Assembly: GCF_016924755.1 (NCBI RefSeq)
Contig: NZ_JAFFJX010000001.1
Span: 62,001 to 126,000 of the forward strand
Source: Longitalea arenae
GTDB taxonomy: Bacteria; Bacteroidota; Bacteroidia; Chitinophagales; Chitinophagaceae
DNA: 64,000 nt
Direction: 5' to 3'
Under the pieces are notes generated by a model, which was not told the origin of the DNA, did not search any database, and saw only the letters and a program-made list of their open reading frames with translations. This document shows, one piece after another, positions 18,758 to 28,338 of this stretch. Position 1 is the first letter of the stretch; every line of letters begins with the position of its first letter. The position numbers and the translations under genes were made by a program.

Positions 18758-19723
18758 CTAAATTCTTCTTCCTACCCGTTCGAGCAGGGCTTTTGTTTTT
18801 TTGATGCCTTCTTCTTCACTTAATTTTTCGCCTTCATATTCAATGCCCATATAACCTTTGAAGCCGGCGTCTTTTACCACTTTCAGCATTTTCACATAGT
18901 CTGTTTCAATGCAGTTGCCCTGTTCATCAAAATCATGGGCTTTGGCGCTTACGCCTTTGGCAAAGGGCATCATCTCGGCAACTCCTTTATAGCGGTCGTA
19001 TTCTTCTATACATTTCGCGCCCCATAACGCGCCGCCTTCCCGTTTGATACAGAAATTACCAAAATCGGGCAGCGTGCCTACGTTTTTCCGGTTAACGCCT
19101 TTCATTACATTGGCCAGCCACTCACCATTGGAGGTATAACCACCATGATTTTCTACAATGACATTGATGCCGGTTTTGGCGGCATATTCGCCCAATTGGC
19201 TTAAGCCTTCAATCGCGGCTTTTTGTACCTCTTCGGCGCTGCCTTGTCCGTACGCATTTACCCGGATGGTGGTACAGCCCAGGAATTTGGCAGCATCCAC
19301 CCACTTGTAATGATTTTCCACGGCCTGCTTTCTTTTGGCAGCATCCAGGTCGCCCAGGTCACCTTCACCATCGCACATGATCAGGTGATTTTTAACCCCA
19401 TTGTCTTTACAGCGTTTCAATAGCTCTGCCAGGTATTTTTCATCTTTTGCCTTGTCTTTGAAAAACTGGTTCACATATTCCACCACGCTGATGCCAAAAG
19501 TATTTTTGGCCATTCCTGGAAAATCGAGGTTGTCCATTTCTTTTGCCCATAACTTTTTATGCAACGACCATTGGGCAAGGGAAATCGTAAAAAATAATGG
19601 TTTGGTAGCTGGTTCAATATCCTCCTGGTCAGGAGAAATAAAAGATAAACCTGCGGAAGCAGCGCCATAACTGGCTGCCAGTCCGCCAATTTGTTTTAAG
19701 AAATGTCGGCGATTCGAGGGCAT
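18758..19723 (-). CDS. Sugar phosphate isomerase/epimerase (xylose-isomerase-like TIM barrel), Tat exported
   Basis: 321 residues. The N-terminus [18 protein letters not shown] is a twin-arginine leader, so periplasmic location is likely. The body is an AP-endonuclease-2/xylose-isomerase-like TIM barrel with metal-site segments such as [35 protein letters not shown] and [10 protein letters not shown] near the end. Such exported isomerases are abundant in Bacteroidota and act on sugars or inositols, and the substrate is unknown. The gene is convergent with cydB and has no obvious operon partner. Confidence 0.88.
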   Translation of the reverse strand: MPSNRRHFLKQIGGLAASYGAASAGLSFISPDQEDIEPATKPLFFTISLAQWSLHKKLWAKEMDNLDFPGMAKNTFGISVVEYVNQFFKDKAKDEKYLAELLKRCKDNGVKNHLIMCDGEGDLGDLDAAKRKQAVENHYKWVDAAKFLGCTTIRVNAYGQGSAEEVQKAAIEGLSQLGEYAAKTGINVIVENHGGYTSNGEWLANVMKGVNRKNVGTLPDFGNFCIKREGGALWGAKCIEEYDRYKGVAEMMPFAKGVSAKAHDFDEQGNCIETDYVKMLKVVKDAGFKGYMGIEYEGEKLSEEEGIKKTKALLERVGRRI

Positions 19724-19790
19724 GTATACAAATTTTGCTGTTAAGTGGCTGAATTTACAACTTGCCAGTAATATATGGAGGGTCTAATTG

Positions 19791-20888
19791 TTAAAACCAA
19801 CCTCTTTTTCGGAAAAAATACAACATCCAGAGGGGGATCAGCAGCATTAAGCCCACGGCAATAAAAAATCCCCAACGGTTATGGATGTAGGGAATGATAT
19901 CGAAGTTCATTCCGAAGATACCGCCGATCACGGTTGCAGGCGCCAGTAAACAGGTCACAATGGCCATTACCTTCATGACCTCATTCATGCGCAGGTTCAC
20001 ATTATTTAAATAGAGATCCTGCATACTCATAATTATATCGCGGTAGTTCTCACTGAGATCATAGGCTTGTACAATATGATCATATACGTCTTTATAATAC
20101 TTGGTATGGCGGTCTTCGAGTAATTCACTTTCACTGCGGATAATGCCATTCAGCAGATCGCGTACCGGCGCAAAATTCCTTTTTAATACGATCAGTTCTT
20201 TGCGCAGCTGGTTAATGCGGGCCAGCGAGCGGGTATTGCTGCTGCGGACCACTTCCTCTTCCACGATCTCAATTTGCTCCCCGACCTTCTCCATGACGAT
20301 AAAATAGTTGTCTACGATCATATCGAGCAGCGAATAACACAGGTAATCGGCACCGCGTTGCCTTATTTTGGCATTGTTGATCTTGAGCCTTGTTCTGATA
20401 GGCGGGAAAACATCGCGGCTGGCATCTTCCTGGAAGGAAAGCACAAAATTTTTACCCAGGATTATACTGATCTGTTCCGTTTCTACTGATTTTTTCTGCT
20501 CGTTGAAATATAACATGTTTAACAGGCAGAAGAGAATATTATCCACTTCATCCATCTTCGGACGTTGGTTAATACTCAGGATATCCTCTATCACCAGCGG
20601 GTGAATGCCATAACCATTGCAAATGGTTTCCACATCATTTTTGCGGAGGCCGTCAATATTGATCCAACTCACGTAATCATTATCCTGGCAATGCAAACAC
20701 TCCAATGCGCTTTCCACCCCATATTCCTGGATGGAGCTGGCATTGTATTCATGTACAAATATTTTTACCTCCTTTGCTTCTTCGCGCTGGGGAATGACGG
20801 TAGGATTCACCTGCAAAATTTCTTTGGTTCGGTCGGTACCGAACAAAGAAGGTAACATCAGATAACGCAGGTACTTCTGTGGACTCAT
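19791..20888 (-). CDS. corA: CorA-type magnesium/cobalt transporter
   Basis: 365 residues from the ATG at 20888 (MSPQKYLRYLML). An upstream in-frame ATG would add 11 Phe-rich residues and looks wrong. The protein has a long cytoplasmic alpha/beta funnel domain, then two C-terminal transmembrane helices with the invariant YGMN-type motif (FGMNFDIIPY) at the pore mouth and a positively charged tail (FFRKRGWF). CorA forms pentameric Mg2+ channels in the inner membrane. The gene is monocistronic and leftward, 67 bp upstream of the isomerase gene. Confidence 0.94.
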   Translation of the reverse strand: MSPQKYLRYLMLPSLFGTDRTKEILQVNPTVIPQREEAKEVKIFVHEYNASSIQEYGVESALECLHCQDNDYVSWINIDGLRKNDVETICNGYGIHPLVIEDILSINQRPKMDEVDNILFCLLNMLYFNEQKKSVETEQISIILGKNFVLSFQEDASRDVFPPIRTRLKINNAKIRQRGADYLCYSLLDMIVDNYFIVMEKVGEQIEIVEEEVVRSSNTRSLARINQLRKELIVLKRNFAPVRDLLNGIIRSESELLEDRHTKYYKDVYDHIVQAYDLSENYRDIIMSMQDLYLNNVNLRMNEVMKVMAIVTCLLAPATVIGGIFGMNFDIIPYIHNRWGFFIAVGLMLLIPLWMLYFFRKRGWF

Positions 20889-20987
20889 AAAACAAAAATG
20901 ACTAAAAAAACTGAAAAACAATAGCGGCAGCCAGGTAAGTGGCTGAAAATACCTTGTTTAACTGTCAATAATCCTGCCAGTGAAAAG

Positions 20988-21050
20988 CAGTCAAAACAGT
21001 CAAAAGAGTCAAATCAGTCAAATTAGTAAAACGCGTCACAAGAGTATGCC
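20988..21050. repeat. 9 bp tandem repeat upstream of corA
   Basis: CAGTCAAAA, CAGTCAAAA, GAGTCAAAT, CAGTCAAAT, TAGTAAAAC, GCGTCACAA and GAGTATGCC follow each other directly. The period is 9 bp with gradual decay to the right, ending 10 bp before the end of the next leftward CDS. Confidence 0.8.
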
Positions 21051-21059
21051 TGATCTGGC

Positions 21060-21629
21060 TTATTCTACGGAACTGATAGCGAGGTCGGCGCCGAGGGTAT
21101 TGCCTTCTATTTTTAATAATACCGGTGATGCCGCATTGTTGAGAATCCAGAGTTTGGTAGAACCATTGGGGTTTTCGAGATAGTATGCATCTACCAATTT
21201 GCCATCGAGTTTTAGTTGCTGCTGTTCTCCGGGTTTTTTAACCGTAAATGTTTGCTGATCGAATGTTATTTTGTTTTCCTTTTGCAGGCTTTGCCATTGT
21301 GCTTTTGAGAACAGCAATACAGTTTGATCGTCTGCCATGTCCTCGGTAGCGCCCGGTGAAGGCTGGCCCCAATAACCACGGGTACCGCTTTCCAGTGATT
21401 TATTCCGCATGACCCAGGTACCGCTGCCATAACCATCCACATTCCAACCCAGTTTTACATAATCTGCCGTCATTGAATCGATGGAGAAAGACACGGTAAA
21501 GTTCTGGCCATTTATCCCGGCCGAGTAACCGAGTTTGGTACCCTGTTTAATGGCCGGTACATATTTTTCCTGCGCCTGTGATGAGATCACTGCTACGAGC
21601 AAGCTAAGGCCCAATACGATTTTTTTCAT
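21060..21629 (-). CDS. Hypothetical secreted protein
   Basis: 189 residues with a clear signal peptide (MKKIVLGLSLLVAVISSQA, cleavage after A19). The mature part is beta-rich, with many short strands and a DUF3108/lipoprotein-LprI-like feel, but I do not recognise a specific family. No catalytic motif or cysteine pattern is seen, so it is probably periplasmic or outer-membrane associated. It is flanked by a 9 bp-unit array on one side and a 7 bp-unit array on the other. Confidence 0.75.
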   Translation of the reverse strand: MKKIVLGLSLLVAVISSQAQEKYVPAIKQGTKLGYSAGINGQNFTVSFSIDSMTADYVKLGWNVDGYGSGTWVMRNKSLESGTRGYWGQPSPGATEDMADDQTVLLFSKAQWQSLQKENKITFDQQTFTVKKPGEQQQLKLDGKLVDAYYLENPNGSTKLWILNNAASPVLLKIEGNTLGADLAISSVE

Positions 21630-21886
21630 ATAAAAAGGTTTTGAGTGAATTTACGGAAAAACGTGAAACGCTCAACGCCCAACGCTGAATGCTTAACGCC
21701 AAAACGCTCAACACGCACGGCCCAACGCTCAACACCACTCGCCGAACGCCTGACGCCAAAAACGCCCAACGCTATTTCAGGGCCTGGCTCCGCTCGTGAT
21801 AATTCAACGTGACAGGTTTTGAACGTATAAAGCGGAATGTGGCAGGGACATAGCCCCCTTTAGGAAGCCGGGATGCTAATAAAAAA
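21630..21886. repeat. 7 bp-unit array upstream of the secreted protein gene (array at 21667-21772)
   Basis: Tandem degenerate 7-mers of the type AACGCTC (AACGCTC, AACGCCC, AACGCTG, AATGCTT, AACGCCA and so on) fill 21667-21772. The remainder up to the kdnB terminator contains no gene. Confidence 0.75.
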
Positions 21887-21912
21887 AACGGAGTGCAAGA
21901 TGCAGCTCCGTT
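21887..21912 (-). terminator. Terminator of the kdnB-like gene
   Basis: Read leftward, AACGGAG...GCA pairs with TGC...CTCCGTT and is followed by TTTTTTATT. This is a strong intrinsic terminator 95 bp after the stop at 22007. Confidence 0.82.
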
Positions 21913-22006
21913 CTTTTGCTGCCATTGGCAGCCAGGTTATATTATTATTAATAAAAACGTGTGGCCTATTTTTTTTGTCGCGCGGTACCTGTCAAACACC
22001 TGATAC

Positions 22007-23101
22007 TTACAGCTTCTCGTACAATGCGCGCAGTTTTTCACGGGTCATGATCTTTTCCCAATCTTTACCCAGTGCATTTTCCCAGAGGGGTTTCATGCCC
22101 AGCGACACATTGATCATGGTATCGAACTGTTCGTCGGTTAAGCCTTTACAAATTCCAACGGGAATATCGATCTTATTCTTTTCAACCATTCTTTTGAATT
22201 CAGCTACACCTTCGGGATAGTAAGGTTCCAGGTGGTTCATCACGATACAATTGCCAACACCATGTTTGGTACCCAGTAAATAGCTTAATCCATAACTCAC
22301 TGCATGGGCAACGCCTACCTGTGAATAAGCGATGCTCATACCGCCGGCATAGGAAGCCATCATCAGTTTATCGTCGCATTCTTCGTCCCACTTGTCTTTA
22401 TCGAGGAATATATACTGGCAAAGATTCAATGCTTTTTCACCATATGATTTGCTGAACTCATTCAGGTAAGTGCCCTGCAAACTTTCTATGCAATGGATAT
22501 AACAATCCATACCCGTATAAAAACGCTGGTTAACGGGTGCATTGGCTATTAATTCAGGATCCAGAACGATCTGGTCGAAAGGGGTGAAGTCAGAATTCAT
22601 ACCCAGTTTGCGGGTAGGGCCGGTTAATACCGTTGTTCGCGAAACTTCGGCTCCGGTTCCACTGAGGGTAGGAATGCCGGCTTTATATACGCCGGGGAAT
22701 TTTACCAGGTCCCAGCCCTGGTAATCGGCTGAAGAACCGGGGTTATTCATCATCAAAGAAACGGCCTTGGCCAGGTCGAGGGTAGAACCGCCGCCAATAC
22801 CAATAATACCGCTCACCGTTCCAAACTCATCTTTTAATTGTTTAGCGAGTTTATCTACCTGGGTGGTTTTTGGTTCGTAGGTAACATCGGCAAAAATGAT
22901 CTTGTCTTTACCGCGCAGGGGAATACGGTTCACCAACGGTTTGCCGTCGCCGGTAGCGGCGCCTTTTTCAAAAAAATGATCTACTAAAAAGATCATCGGC
23001 GCATCGCCTTTTCTATGTGGAGCTAAAATTTCATCGAGCTGGTTAAAACTGCCTCGGCCATAAATAACAAAGCTGACCATTTTAAAGTTTCTGAACTTCA
23101 T
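22007..23101 (-). CDS. kdnB: KdnB-like iron-containing alcohol dehydrogenase (Kdo 8-oxidase)
   Basis: 364 residues. It is close to Shewanella KdnB in memory: it begins MKFRNFKMVSFVIYGRGSFN and contains IGIGGGSTLDLAKA, YQGWDLVK, LSGTGAEVSRT, FYTGMDCYIHCIESLQGT and an NEFSKSYGEKAL segment. Fe(II) ligands fit the HC and H residues around 197-281. KdnB oxidises the C8 hydroxyl of Kdo so that KdnA can aminate it to 8-amino-Kdo. No kdnA-like aminotransferase is next to it. kdsB is 5 kb away and kdsD is at 62.5 kb. If kdnA is absent from the genome the enzyme may have another substrate. Confidence 0.82.
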   Translation of the reverse strand: MKFRNFKMVSFVIYGRGSFNQLDEILAPHRKGDAPMIFLVDHFFEKGAATGDGKPLVNRIPLRGKDKIIFADVTYEPKTTQVDKLAKQLKDEFGTVSGIIGIGGGSTLDLAKAVSLMMNNPGSSADYQGWDLVKFPGVYKAGIPTLSGTGAEVSRTTVLTGPTRKLGMNSDFTPFDQIVLDPELIANAPVNQRFYTGMDCYIHCIESLQGTYLNEFSKSYGEKALNLCQYIFLDKDKWDEECDDKLMMASYAGGMSIAYSQVGVAHAVSYGLSYLLGTKHGVGNCIVMNHLEPYYPEGVAEFKRMVEKNKIDIPVGICKGLTDEQFDTMINVSLGMKPLWENALGKDWEKIMTREKLRALYEKL

Positions 23102-23333
23102 ATGCTTACGCTAAACGATTTTTAAAAGATACTGTGATTTAGCCGTGCGAAGGTCGGAATCAATTGGCAATAGGCAATTGACAATTACCAAAATTTTCCC
23201 GCCGGAACGGCTAATGGCCGGTAGCAGGTAGCTAACAGGCCGTTATTATGGAACGCCCGGTATAAGCAGAATATTGCCGGTGACAGCCAGCGACCTGGCG
23301 AATTCGCTTTCTTCACTCGGCACAAACCACTCG

Positions 23334-24848
23334 CTATTTCCAGGCCGAACGCAATGGCCAGCATTTCGCCGTAGTAACCAGGGCGCCACCTTTTTCGCTG
23401 AAAAATTGGATCCCGTTTGCGGCGGGATCAGGAAACAGCTGGGCTGTTAACACCGTGGCGCCTTCATTGGCAAATACCTCTACAATACTTTTGTCGAAAA
23501 GTATGTGTAAGCGCAATCTGCCATCTTGCAAGGGCACCCGGGCCGCCGCGTAATGTACGGCAGCAAACTGCTTATTGAACGAGGTGTCGCCAGCTTTTGA
23601 CCGGTCAATGTAGAGTCTTTGCAGGTCCACATCGTAGCCAATCACCAGTGATCTTCCGCCATCGGCAGCCAGCCGGATGCCACAAATGTCGTTTTTGGCA
23701 GGCACCAGTTCTGCCTCCAGTTCAATCACCTGGCCTTTGGCGGGAAAAACCATCTGCCCCGAAAGGGGCTGATTTTTCCATTCAATGAGCTGTCCGCGTA
23801 AGGCCTGCAATTTTCTCACCGGTTCCTGCAGCAGCGACCAGGTATTGCCGGTTTTTTTTAGTTGCAAAGAGCGGGGCAGTGAAAAAGCGCTTCGCCAGGG
23901 AGAAGTAGGGATCGATTCGCCGTATTTCCAGCTGTTTGCCCAGCCTATGAGAACCGGATCATGACCGGCAGGTAAATTATTATAAGTGATACCGGCATAA
24001 AAATCGGGTCCATAATCAGGGCGCAGGATAGTGTCGGCTGGGGTTTCGTTGAGAAAACGGGTGCCGTCGAATTCACCCACGAAGTATTGCATGGTGTACT
24101 GTTGCGAATTGATGAGCACCCATTTGCTTTTGCCGGCTTGCCCGGCAATGGGTACCTGTAAGAGATCGGGGCATTCCCAAATGCCATTGGTATCGCCGGC
24201 CGGACCGAAATCGCTCAAATGCGACCAGGACTTCAGGTCGGCAGAACTATGGAACTGAACTATATGTTCTTGCGGCAAAACAGTGGCCATGATCCATTTT
24301 TTAGTAGGTACATGCCAGAACACTTTGGGGTCGCGAAAATCTTTTTTATTCAGGTCGAGCACCGGATTGCCTTCATATTTTGTCCAGCTATGGCCATCAT
24401 CCAGGCTATAGGCCAGATGCTGGTTTTGCAGGTAGTCGTCGCGTTTTGACGTATCGCGAATGATATGGGCTGTATAAATGGCAACCAGGGGAATTTGACC
24501 CGCTTTTTTCCGGAAGCCGCTGGTATTGTTCTTATCCACTACACAACTGCCGGAAAAGATCATGTTTTTATCATCTTCCGCAATGGCAACTGGAAGATGT
24601 TGCCAGTGCACCAGGTCTGAACTAACGGCATGTCCCCAACTCATATGTCCCCAGGTATTTCCCATCGGATTATATTGATAGAACAAATGGTATTCGCCTT
24701 TGTGATATACAAGGCCATTGGGATCGTTCATCCAGTTTTGCCGGGGTGTAAAATGAAATTGCGGCCTGTAGGGTTCTTTGTAACCTGGCTGCTGCGCCAG
24801 CAGGGTAAAAGGCATTAAGCCGGTCAACAGTACCATTAAGGGTTTCAT
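23334..24848 (-). CDS. Glycoside hydrolase family 32 (fructan/sucrose hydrolase)
   Basis: 504 residues from the ATG at 24848 (MKPLMVLLTGLMPFTLLAQ, a signal peptide). The GH32 catalytic triad is visible: nucleophile D42 in NWMNDPNG, transition-state D173 in DFRDPKVFW, and acid/base E225 in WECPDLL. A five-bladed propeller domain is followed by a beta-sandwich with IVEVFANEG near the end. The enzyme removes beta-fructosyl units from levan, inulin or sucrose outside the cytoplasm. No SusC/SusD pair or fructokinase operon surrounds it, although a ROK kinase lies 3 kb away. The spacer 23102-23333 holds a short AATTG-type repeat only. Confidence 0.93.
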   Translation of the reverse strand: MKPLMVLLTGLMPFTLLAQQPGYKEPYRPQFHFTPRQNWMNDPNGLVYHKGEYHLFYQYNPMGNTWGHMSWGHAVSSDLVHWQHLPVAIAEDDKNMIFSGSCVVDKNNTSGFRKKAGQIPLVAIYTAHIIRDTSKRDDYLQNQHLAYSLDDGHSWTKYEGNPVLDLNKKDFRDPKVFWHVPTKKWIMATVLPQEHIVQFHSSADLKSWSHLSDFGPAGDTNGIWECPDLLQVPIAGQAGKSKWVLINSQQYTMQYFVGEFDGTRFLNETPADTILRPDYGPDFYAGITYNNLPAGHDPVLIGWANSWKYGESIPTSPWRSAFSLPRSLQLKKTGNTWSLLQEPVRKLQALRGQLIEWKNQPLSGQMVFPAKGQVIELEAELVPAKNDICGIRLAADGGRSLVIGYDVDLQRLYIDRSKAGDTSFNKQFAAVHYAAARVPLQDGRLRLHILFDKSIVEVFANEGATVLTAQLFPDPAANGIQFFSEKGGALVTTAKCWPLRSAWK

Positions 24849-24965
24849 AAGCAATCGTGTTTTGGTATATATGTGTTGGGCTTCTTTAAATCTAATTATT
24901 TTTTTTTCGATATACAGGAAAGAAAGGCCTTTTGTAACTTAAGTTTGAAAAAGTAAAACTTATCA

Positions 24966-25709
24966 ATGAAAATAGCGTTAGCCCAAACAAGACCGGCCCG
25001 CGGCGATATGCCATATAATATCACCCGGCATACACAGTTTATTGAACAGGCCGCGGCAAATGGGGCCGGGCTGATTGTTTTCCCCGAATTATCGCTGACG
25101 GGGTATGAACCTTCATTATGCAAACAACTGGCAACGGATGCAACAGATAGCCGCCTTGCCATTTTTCAACAACTCAGCAATGAGAAGCAGTTGATCATTG
25201 GTGCCGGACTGCCCACGAAAGGTGAGCAAGGGATTCACATTAGTATGGTATTATTTCAACCAGGCCATCCGCCGCAGGTAAATTCAAAAATGTATTTGCA
25301 TGCTGATGAAGATCCCTTCTTTATTCCCGGCATTAATTTGCCCGGTTTAATTATCAACAATACTCATATTGCTTTGGCCATTTGTTATGAGATATCTGTT
25401 CCCGAACATGCAGAAAAAGCCGGCAATACCGGCGCAGATCTTTACCTCGCCAGTGTGGCTAAAACCGCTAAAGGTGTTGAAAAGGCAGCAGCGCGATTAA
25501 GCGAAGTGGCGCATACTTACGGGATGACGGTTTTAATGGTGAATAGTGTGGGTATATGCGAAGATGGTGAATGCGCTGGTAATTCAGCGGTATGGGACGA
25601 AAAGGGCTCTCAAATTGCCCGGTTAGAAAACGACAGCGAAGGCATTTTGCTATATGATACGGTTACACAAGCGGCGACGACAGTGACCGTAATGAATCAG
25701 CAAAGCTGA
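24966..25709 (+). CDS. Carbon-nitrogen hydrolase (nitrilase superfamily amidase)
   Basis: 247 residues, cytoplasmic. The Glu-Lys-Cys triad is E41 (VFPELSLTGYEP), K108 (NSKMYLHADED) and C140 (LAICYEIS). The family hydrolyses amides or condenses acyl groups, and the exact substrate cannot be read from the sequence. The gene is divergent from the GH32 gene and followed by a 265 bp spacer before ahpC that contains a few 7-mers of the TGCAGAA type (25850-25875). Confidence 0.9.
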   Translation: MKIALAQTRPARGDMPYNITRHTQFIEQAAANGAGLIVFPELSLTGYEPSLCKQLATDATDSRLAIFQQLSNEKQLIIGAGLPTKGEQGIHISMVLFQPGHPPQVNSKMYLHADEDPFFIPGINLPGLIINNTHIALAICYEISVPEHAEKAGNTGADLYLASVAKTAKGVEKAAARLSEVAHTYGMTVLMVNSVGICEDGECAGNSAVWDEKGSQIARLENDSEGILLYDTVTQAATTVTVMNQQS

Positions 25710-25974
25710 CACTTCACCTACATAGATAAAATCTATCACTTTATAGAATAATCCTATAAAAATCTATAAGATTTTTTCGGCAATTTCGCGGTCCAAACCA
25801 ACGCCCCCTTGCGGGCATCGATTGCTTCCCAGCCAAATAAAACTTAATGCAGAACGCTTAGTGCGGAATGCAAACCCACGTTATAGCGGTGGTATACATT
25901 TTTATTGAGCCCGGTGGGCGGTTGCCCCTGGTAGTTGAGGATTAATCAAAAATTGTAAAAAATCAATTCAAAAT

Positions 25975-26544
25975 ATGAGTAATAAAGTGTTGTCAATTGG
26001 AACCCAGTTCCCAGCATTTAAGAAGAAAGCGGTAGTATCTATTGAGAAAGGCAAAGAGTTTATCGATATCACCAATGAGTACGCTACTGCAAAAGGTAAA
26101 TGGACAGTAATGTTCTGGTGGCCCAAAGATTTCACTTTCGTGTGTCCTACGGAGATTGCAGAATTCAACAAAAAACACAGTGAGTTCACCGACAGGGATG
26201 CTATTTTGATCGGTGCTTCAACCGATTCAGAATTTGTGCATGCTGCCTGGAGAAGGGATCACGCTGACCTGCGCGATCTGAAATTCCCCATGCTGGCCGA
26301 TACTTCAAAATCACTGGCAGAAGAACTGGGTATTTTAGATAACGACGAGAAGATCGCTTACCGCGCTACCTTCATCATCGACCCACAGGGCATTGTGCGT
26401 TGGGTAAGTGTGTATGACCTGAATGTAGGCCGTAATGTACAGGAAGTGGTTCGGGTGCTGGATGCTTTGCAAACAGACGAACTTTGCCCCTGTAACTGGC
26501 AGAAAGGTCAGGAAACCCTGACTACGCAATTAAGCATGAACTGA
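25975..26544 (+). CDS. ahpC: Peroxiredoxin, AhpC type
   Basis: 189 residues. The peroxidatic Cys57 lies in FTFVCPTEIAEF, and a C-terminal CPC motif (C171/C173, DELCPCNWQKG) supplies the resolving thiol. It reduces hydrogen peroxide and organic peroxides in the cytoplasm. An AhpD-like protein gene follows 88 bp later in the same direction and ahpF is absent, so the pair probably replaces AhpF by an AhpD-type disulfide relay, as known in actinobacteria (inference). Confidence 0.94.
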   Translation: MSNKVLSIGTQFPAFKKKAVVSIEKGKEFIDITNEYATAKGKWTVMFWWPKDFTFVCPTEIAEFNKKHSEFTDRDAILIGASTDSEFVHAAWRRDHADLRDLKFPMLADTSKSLAEELGILDNDEKIAYRATFIIDPQGIVRWVSVYDLNVGRNVQEVVRVLDALQTDELCPCNWQKGQETLTTQLSMN

Positions 26545-26632
26545 TTTTTCAGCGTATTTGCTAAACGCAATGGGGCCGGCTAAACGGATGCGATGTTTGG
26601 CCGGTCCCTTACTTTAAAACAAAAGGAAAAAT

Positions 26633-27229
26633 ATGAGCCAGGTAGTAATACAGAATGAGACCTTCACCAATATGTTGAATGATCTGCAAATACCCGACTA
26701 TAGTCCTTCTGCTACTGCGCAACAACTGTTGCAGGTAGAATCGAAATATATCAAGGATCTGAAGATCAATGTGAGCAATGTGCTGAACAATACGCAATAC
26801 CTGAACAAAAAGGAAGCGTTGTTGCTGGCATATTCCGTAGCCGTGAATGAAAAGTTTGATCTGCTGAAAGAAGCATTCCGTGCACAGGCCCAGGAAGCAG
26901 GTGCTACAGAAGCTGAACTGGCCGAGATCGTTTCGTGCACATCCCTGATGAACGCAAACAATATTTTCTACCGGTTCCGTCACTTCACGAAGAAAGATTA
27001 TTATACCAATACCCCGGCTGGTATCAAAATGAGCATCATGATGAACCCGGTGCTGGGCAAAGAATTCTTTGAACTGGTAAGCCTGGTGATCTCATCGATC
27101 AATGGGTGTGAAATGTGCATTACTTCCCATGAGCAGTCAATCTTACAACATGGAGGTTCTGAAAGCCGCATCCTCGAAGGGGTAAAGCTCGGCGCCATTA
27201 TCAAGTCGTTGATCACGGTGTTGGCTTAA
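26633..27229 (+). CDS. AhpD-like carboxymuconolactone decarboxylase family protein
   Basis: 198 residues, all-helical. The CxxC redox motif is C159-E-M-C162 in INGCEMCITSHEQ, with the conserved His of AhpD-type proteins two residues on. It is most likely a peroxidase or the thiol donor for the AhpC encoded just upstream. The pair ends at a strong bidirectional terminator. A stretch of GGCATAAA-like 7-8-mers lies at 27232-27285 just after the stop. Confidence 0.9.
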   Translation: MSQVVIQNETFTNMLNDLQIPDYSPSATAQQLLQVESKYIKDLKINVSNVLNNTQYLNKKEALLLAYSVAVNEKFDLLKEAFRAQAQEAGATEAELAEIVSCTSLMNANNIFYRFRHFTKKDYYTNTPAGIKMSIMMNPVLGKEFFELVSLVISSINGCEMCITSHEQSILQHGGSESRILEGVKLGAIIKSLITVLA

Positions 27230-27316
27230 AGAGAGGGATAGAGGCATAAAGGCAATAGGCAGCAGGGAAAGGCAAAGAGGGAATATCGATCATTCAGGAA
27301 ATGAGTTTATAAAAAA

Positions 27317-27340
27317 AGCGCCCGGATCATCCGGGCGCTT
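27317..27340. terminator. Bidirectional terminator between ahpD-like and ROK genes
   Basis: AGCGCCCGGAT and ATCCGGGCGCT form a perfect 11 bp stem, preceded by seven A residues and followed by TTTATAATTT. It serves both convergent genes. Confidence 0.9.
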
Positions 27341-27351
27341 TATAATTTAGG

Positions 27352-28263
27352 CTAGGCTACCAATGCCGCGGCGCCAAATACGCCGGCGCTGTCGCCCAGG
27401 CTCGGTTTTAAAATTTGCACATCGATGCGGTTATTGAAGATGAATTTTTTCAGCGCTTCCACCCCGGATGTGTAAATGCTGTCGATATTTCCGACCCCGC
27501 CACCTACTACAATGACATCGGGATCGAGCATATTGGTAATAACGGAAACGGCCTTTCCAAAAAAATGGTTCAGCCGGTCGATCGTCTTAACAGCAGCCGC
27601 ATCATTACCCTGCAGGGCATGCGCCAGGATATCCTTTAAGGAAAGCATCGACCCGGTAATACTTTTATAATACCGCTGCAGACCTGGGCCCGACAATACC
27701 GTTTCCACGCAACCGGTCTTGCCGCAATAACAGGCACCGCCGGATTCATCGAGAAAATTATGGCCCCATTCACCACCAATGCCGTGTTTACCATTCCAAA
27801 CCTGTCCATTCATCACAATACCACCGCCAACACCGGTTCCCATAATGATGCCGAATACCATCCGGGCATCGGGTGCTTTTTCTTTTACCACCCCCCAATG
27901 CGTTTCAGCGAGGGCAAAACAATTGGCGTCATTGGCCAGCACACAGGGAAGTCCCAGTTTTGCTTCCAGGTCTTTTTGCAGGGGCTGACCGTTCAGGGCC
28001 GTGCTGTTGCAATTTTTCATGGTTTGCAGGATCGGGTCCAGCACACCGGGTGTGCCCAGCCCGATCCGGGTTGGTTCCAAACCCGATTGCTGCTTCATCA
28101 TTTGAACCAGTTTATCTATCTGGCCAACGATGTGATCGTATCCTTTATGGCCTTCTGTATCGATGCGGGTCCTGAGAATAGGCTTGGGATTATCCAGGGA
28201 AGGAACGATCGCGCCTTCAATCTTGGTTCCGCCCAGGTCAATGCCCCATAATGGTTGCGTCAT
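27352..28263 (-). CDS. ROK family sugar kinase (glucokinase-like)
   Basis: 303 residues. The ATP-binding loop is WGIDLGGTKIEGAI (residues 6-19), and a second phosphate loop and catalytic Asp lie in VLANDANCFALAE. The ROK zinc motif is CYCGKTGCVETVLSG. There is no N-terminal helix-turn-helix, so it is an enzyme and not a repressor. Likely substrates are glucose, fructose or N-acetyl sugars. Fructokinase activity would fit the nearby GH32 (inference). The gene runs leftward and ends at the shared terminator. Confidence 0.92.
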   Translation of the reverse strand: MTQPLWGIDLGGTKIEGAIVPSLDNPKPILRTRIDTEGHKGYDHIVGQIDKLVQMMKQQSGLEPTRIGLGTPGVLDPILQTMKNCNSTALNGQPLQKDLEAKLGLPCVLANDANCFALAETHWGVVKEKAPDARMVFGIIMGTGVGGGIVMNGQVWNGKHGIGGEWGHNFLDESGGACYCGKTGCVETVLSGPGLQRYYKSITGSMLSLKDILAHALQGNDAAAVKTIDRLNHFFGKAVSVITNMLDPDVIVVGGGVGNIDSIYTSGVEALKKFIFNNRIDVQILKPSLGDSAGVFGAAALVA

Positions 28264-28286
28264 GTTGTAGGTTAAATTTAGTTAGA

Positions 28287-28332
28287 AGGTGTGGCACACT
28301 TTCTCTTGCTTAATATGCGAAGTGCCAGACCT
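28287..28332. repeat. Dispersed inverted-repeat element (best copy)
   Basis: 46 bp from AGGTGTGGCAC to GTGCCAGACCT. The ends are inverted repeats with one mismatch in 11. The centre contains TTCTCTTGCTTAATATG. It sits in the 75 bp between the kdsB stop and the ROK start. Related copies are at 50587 (shares the centre), 33667 (shares both ends) and 15838. Confidence 0.65.
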
Positions 28333-28338
28333 CTATAA

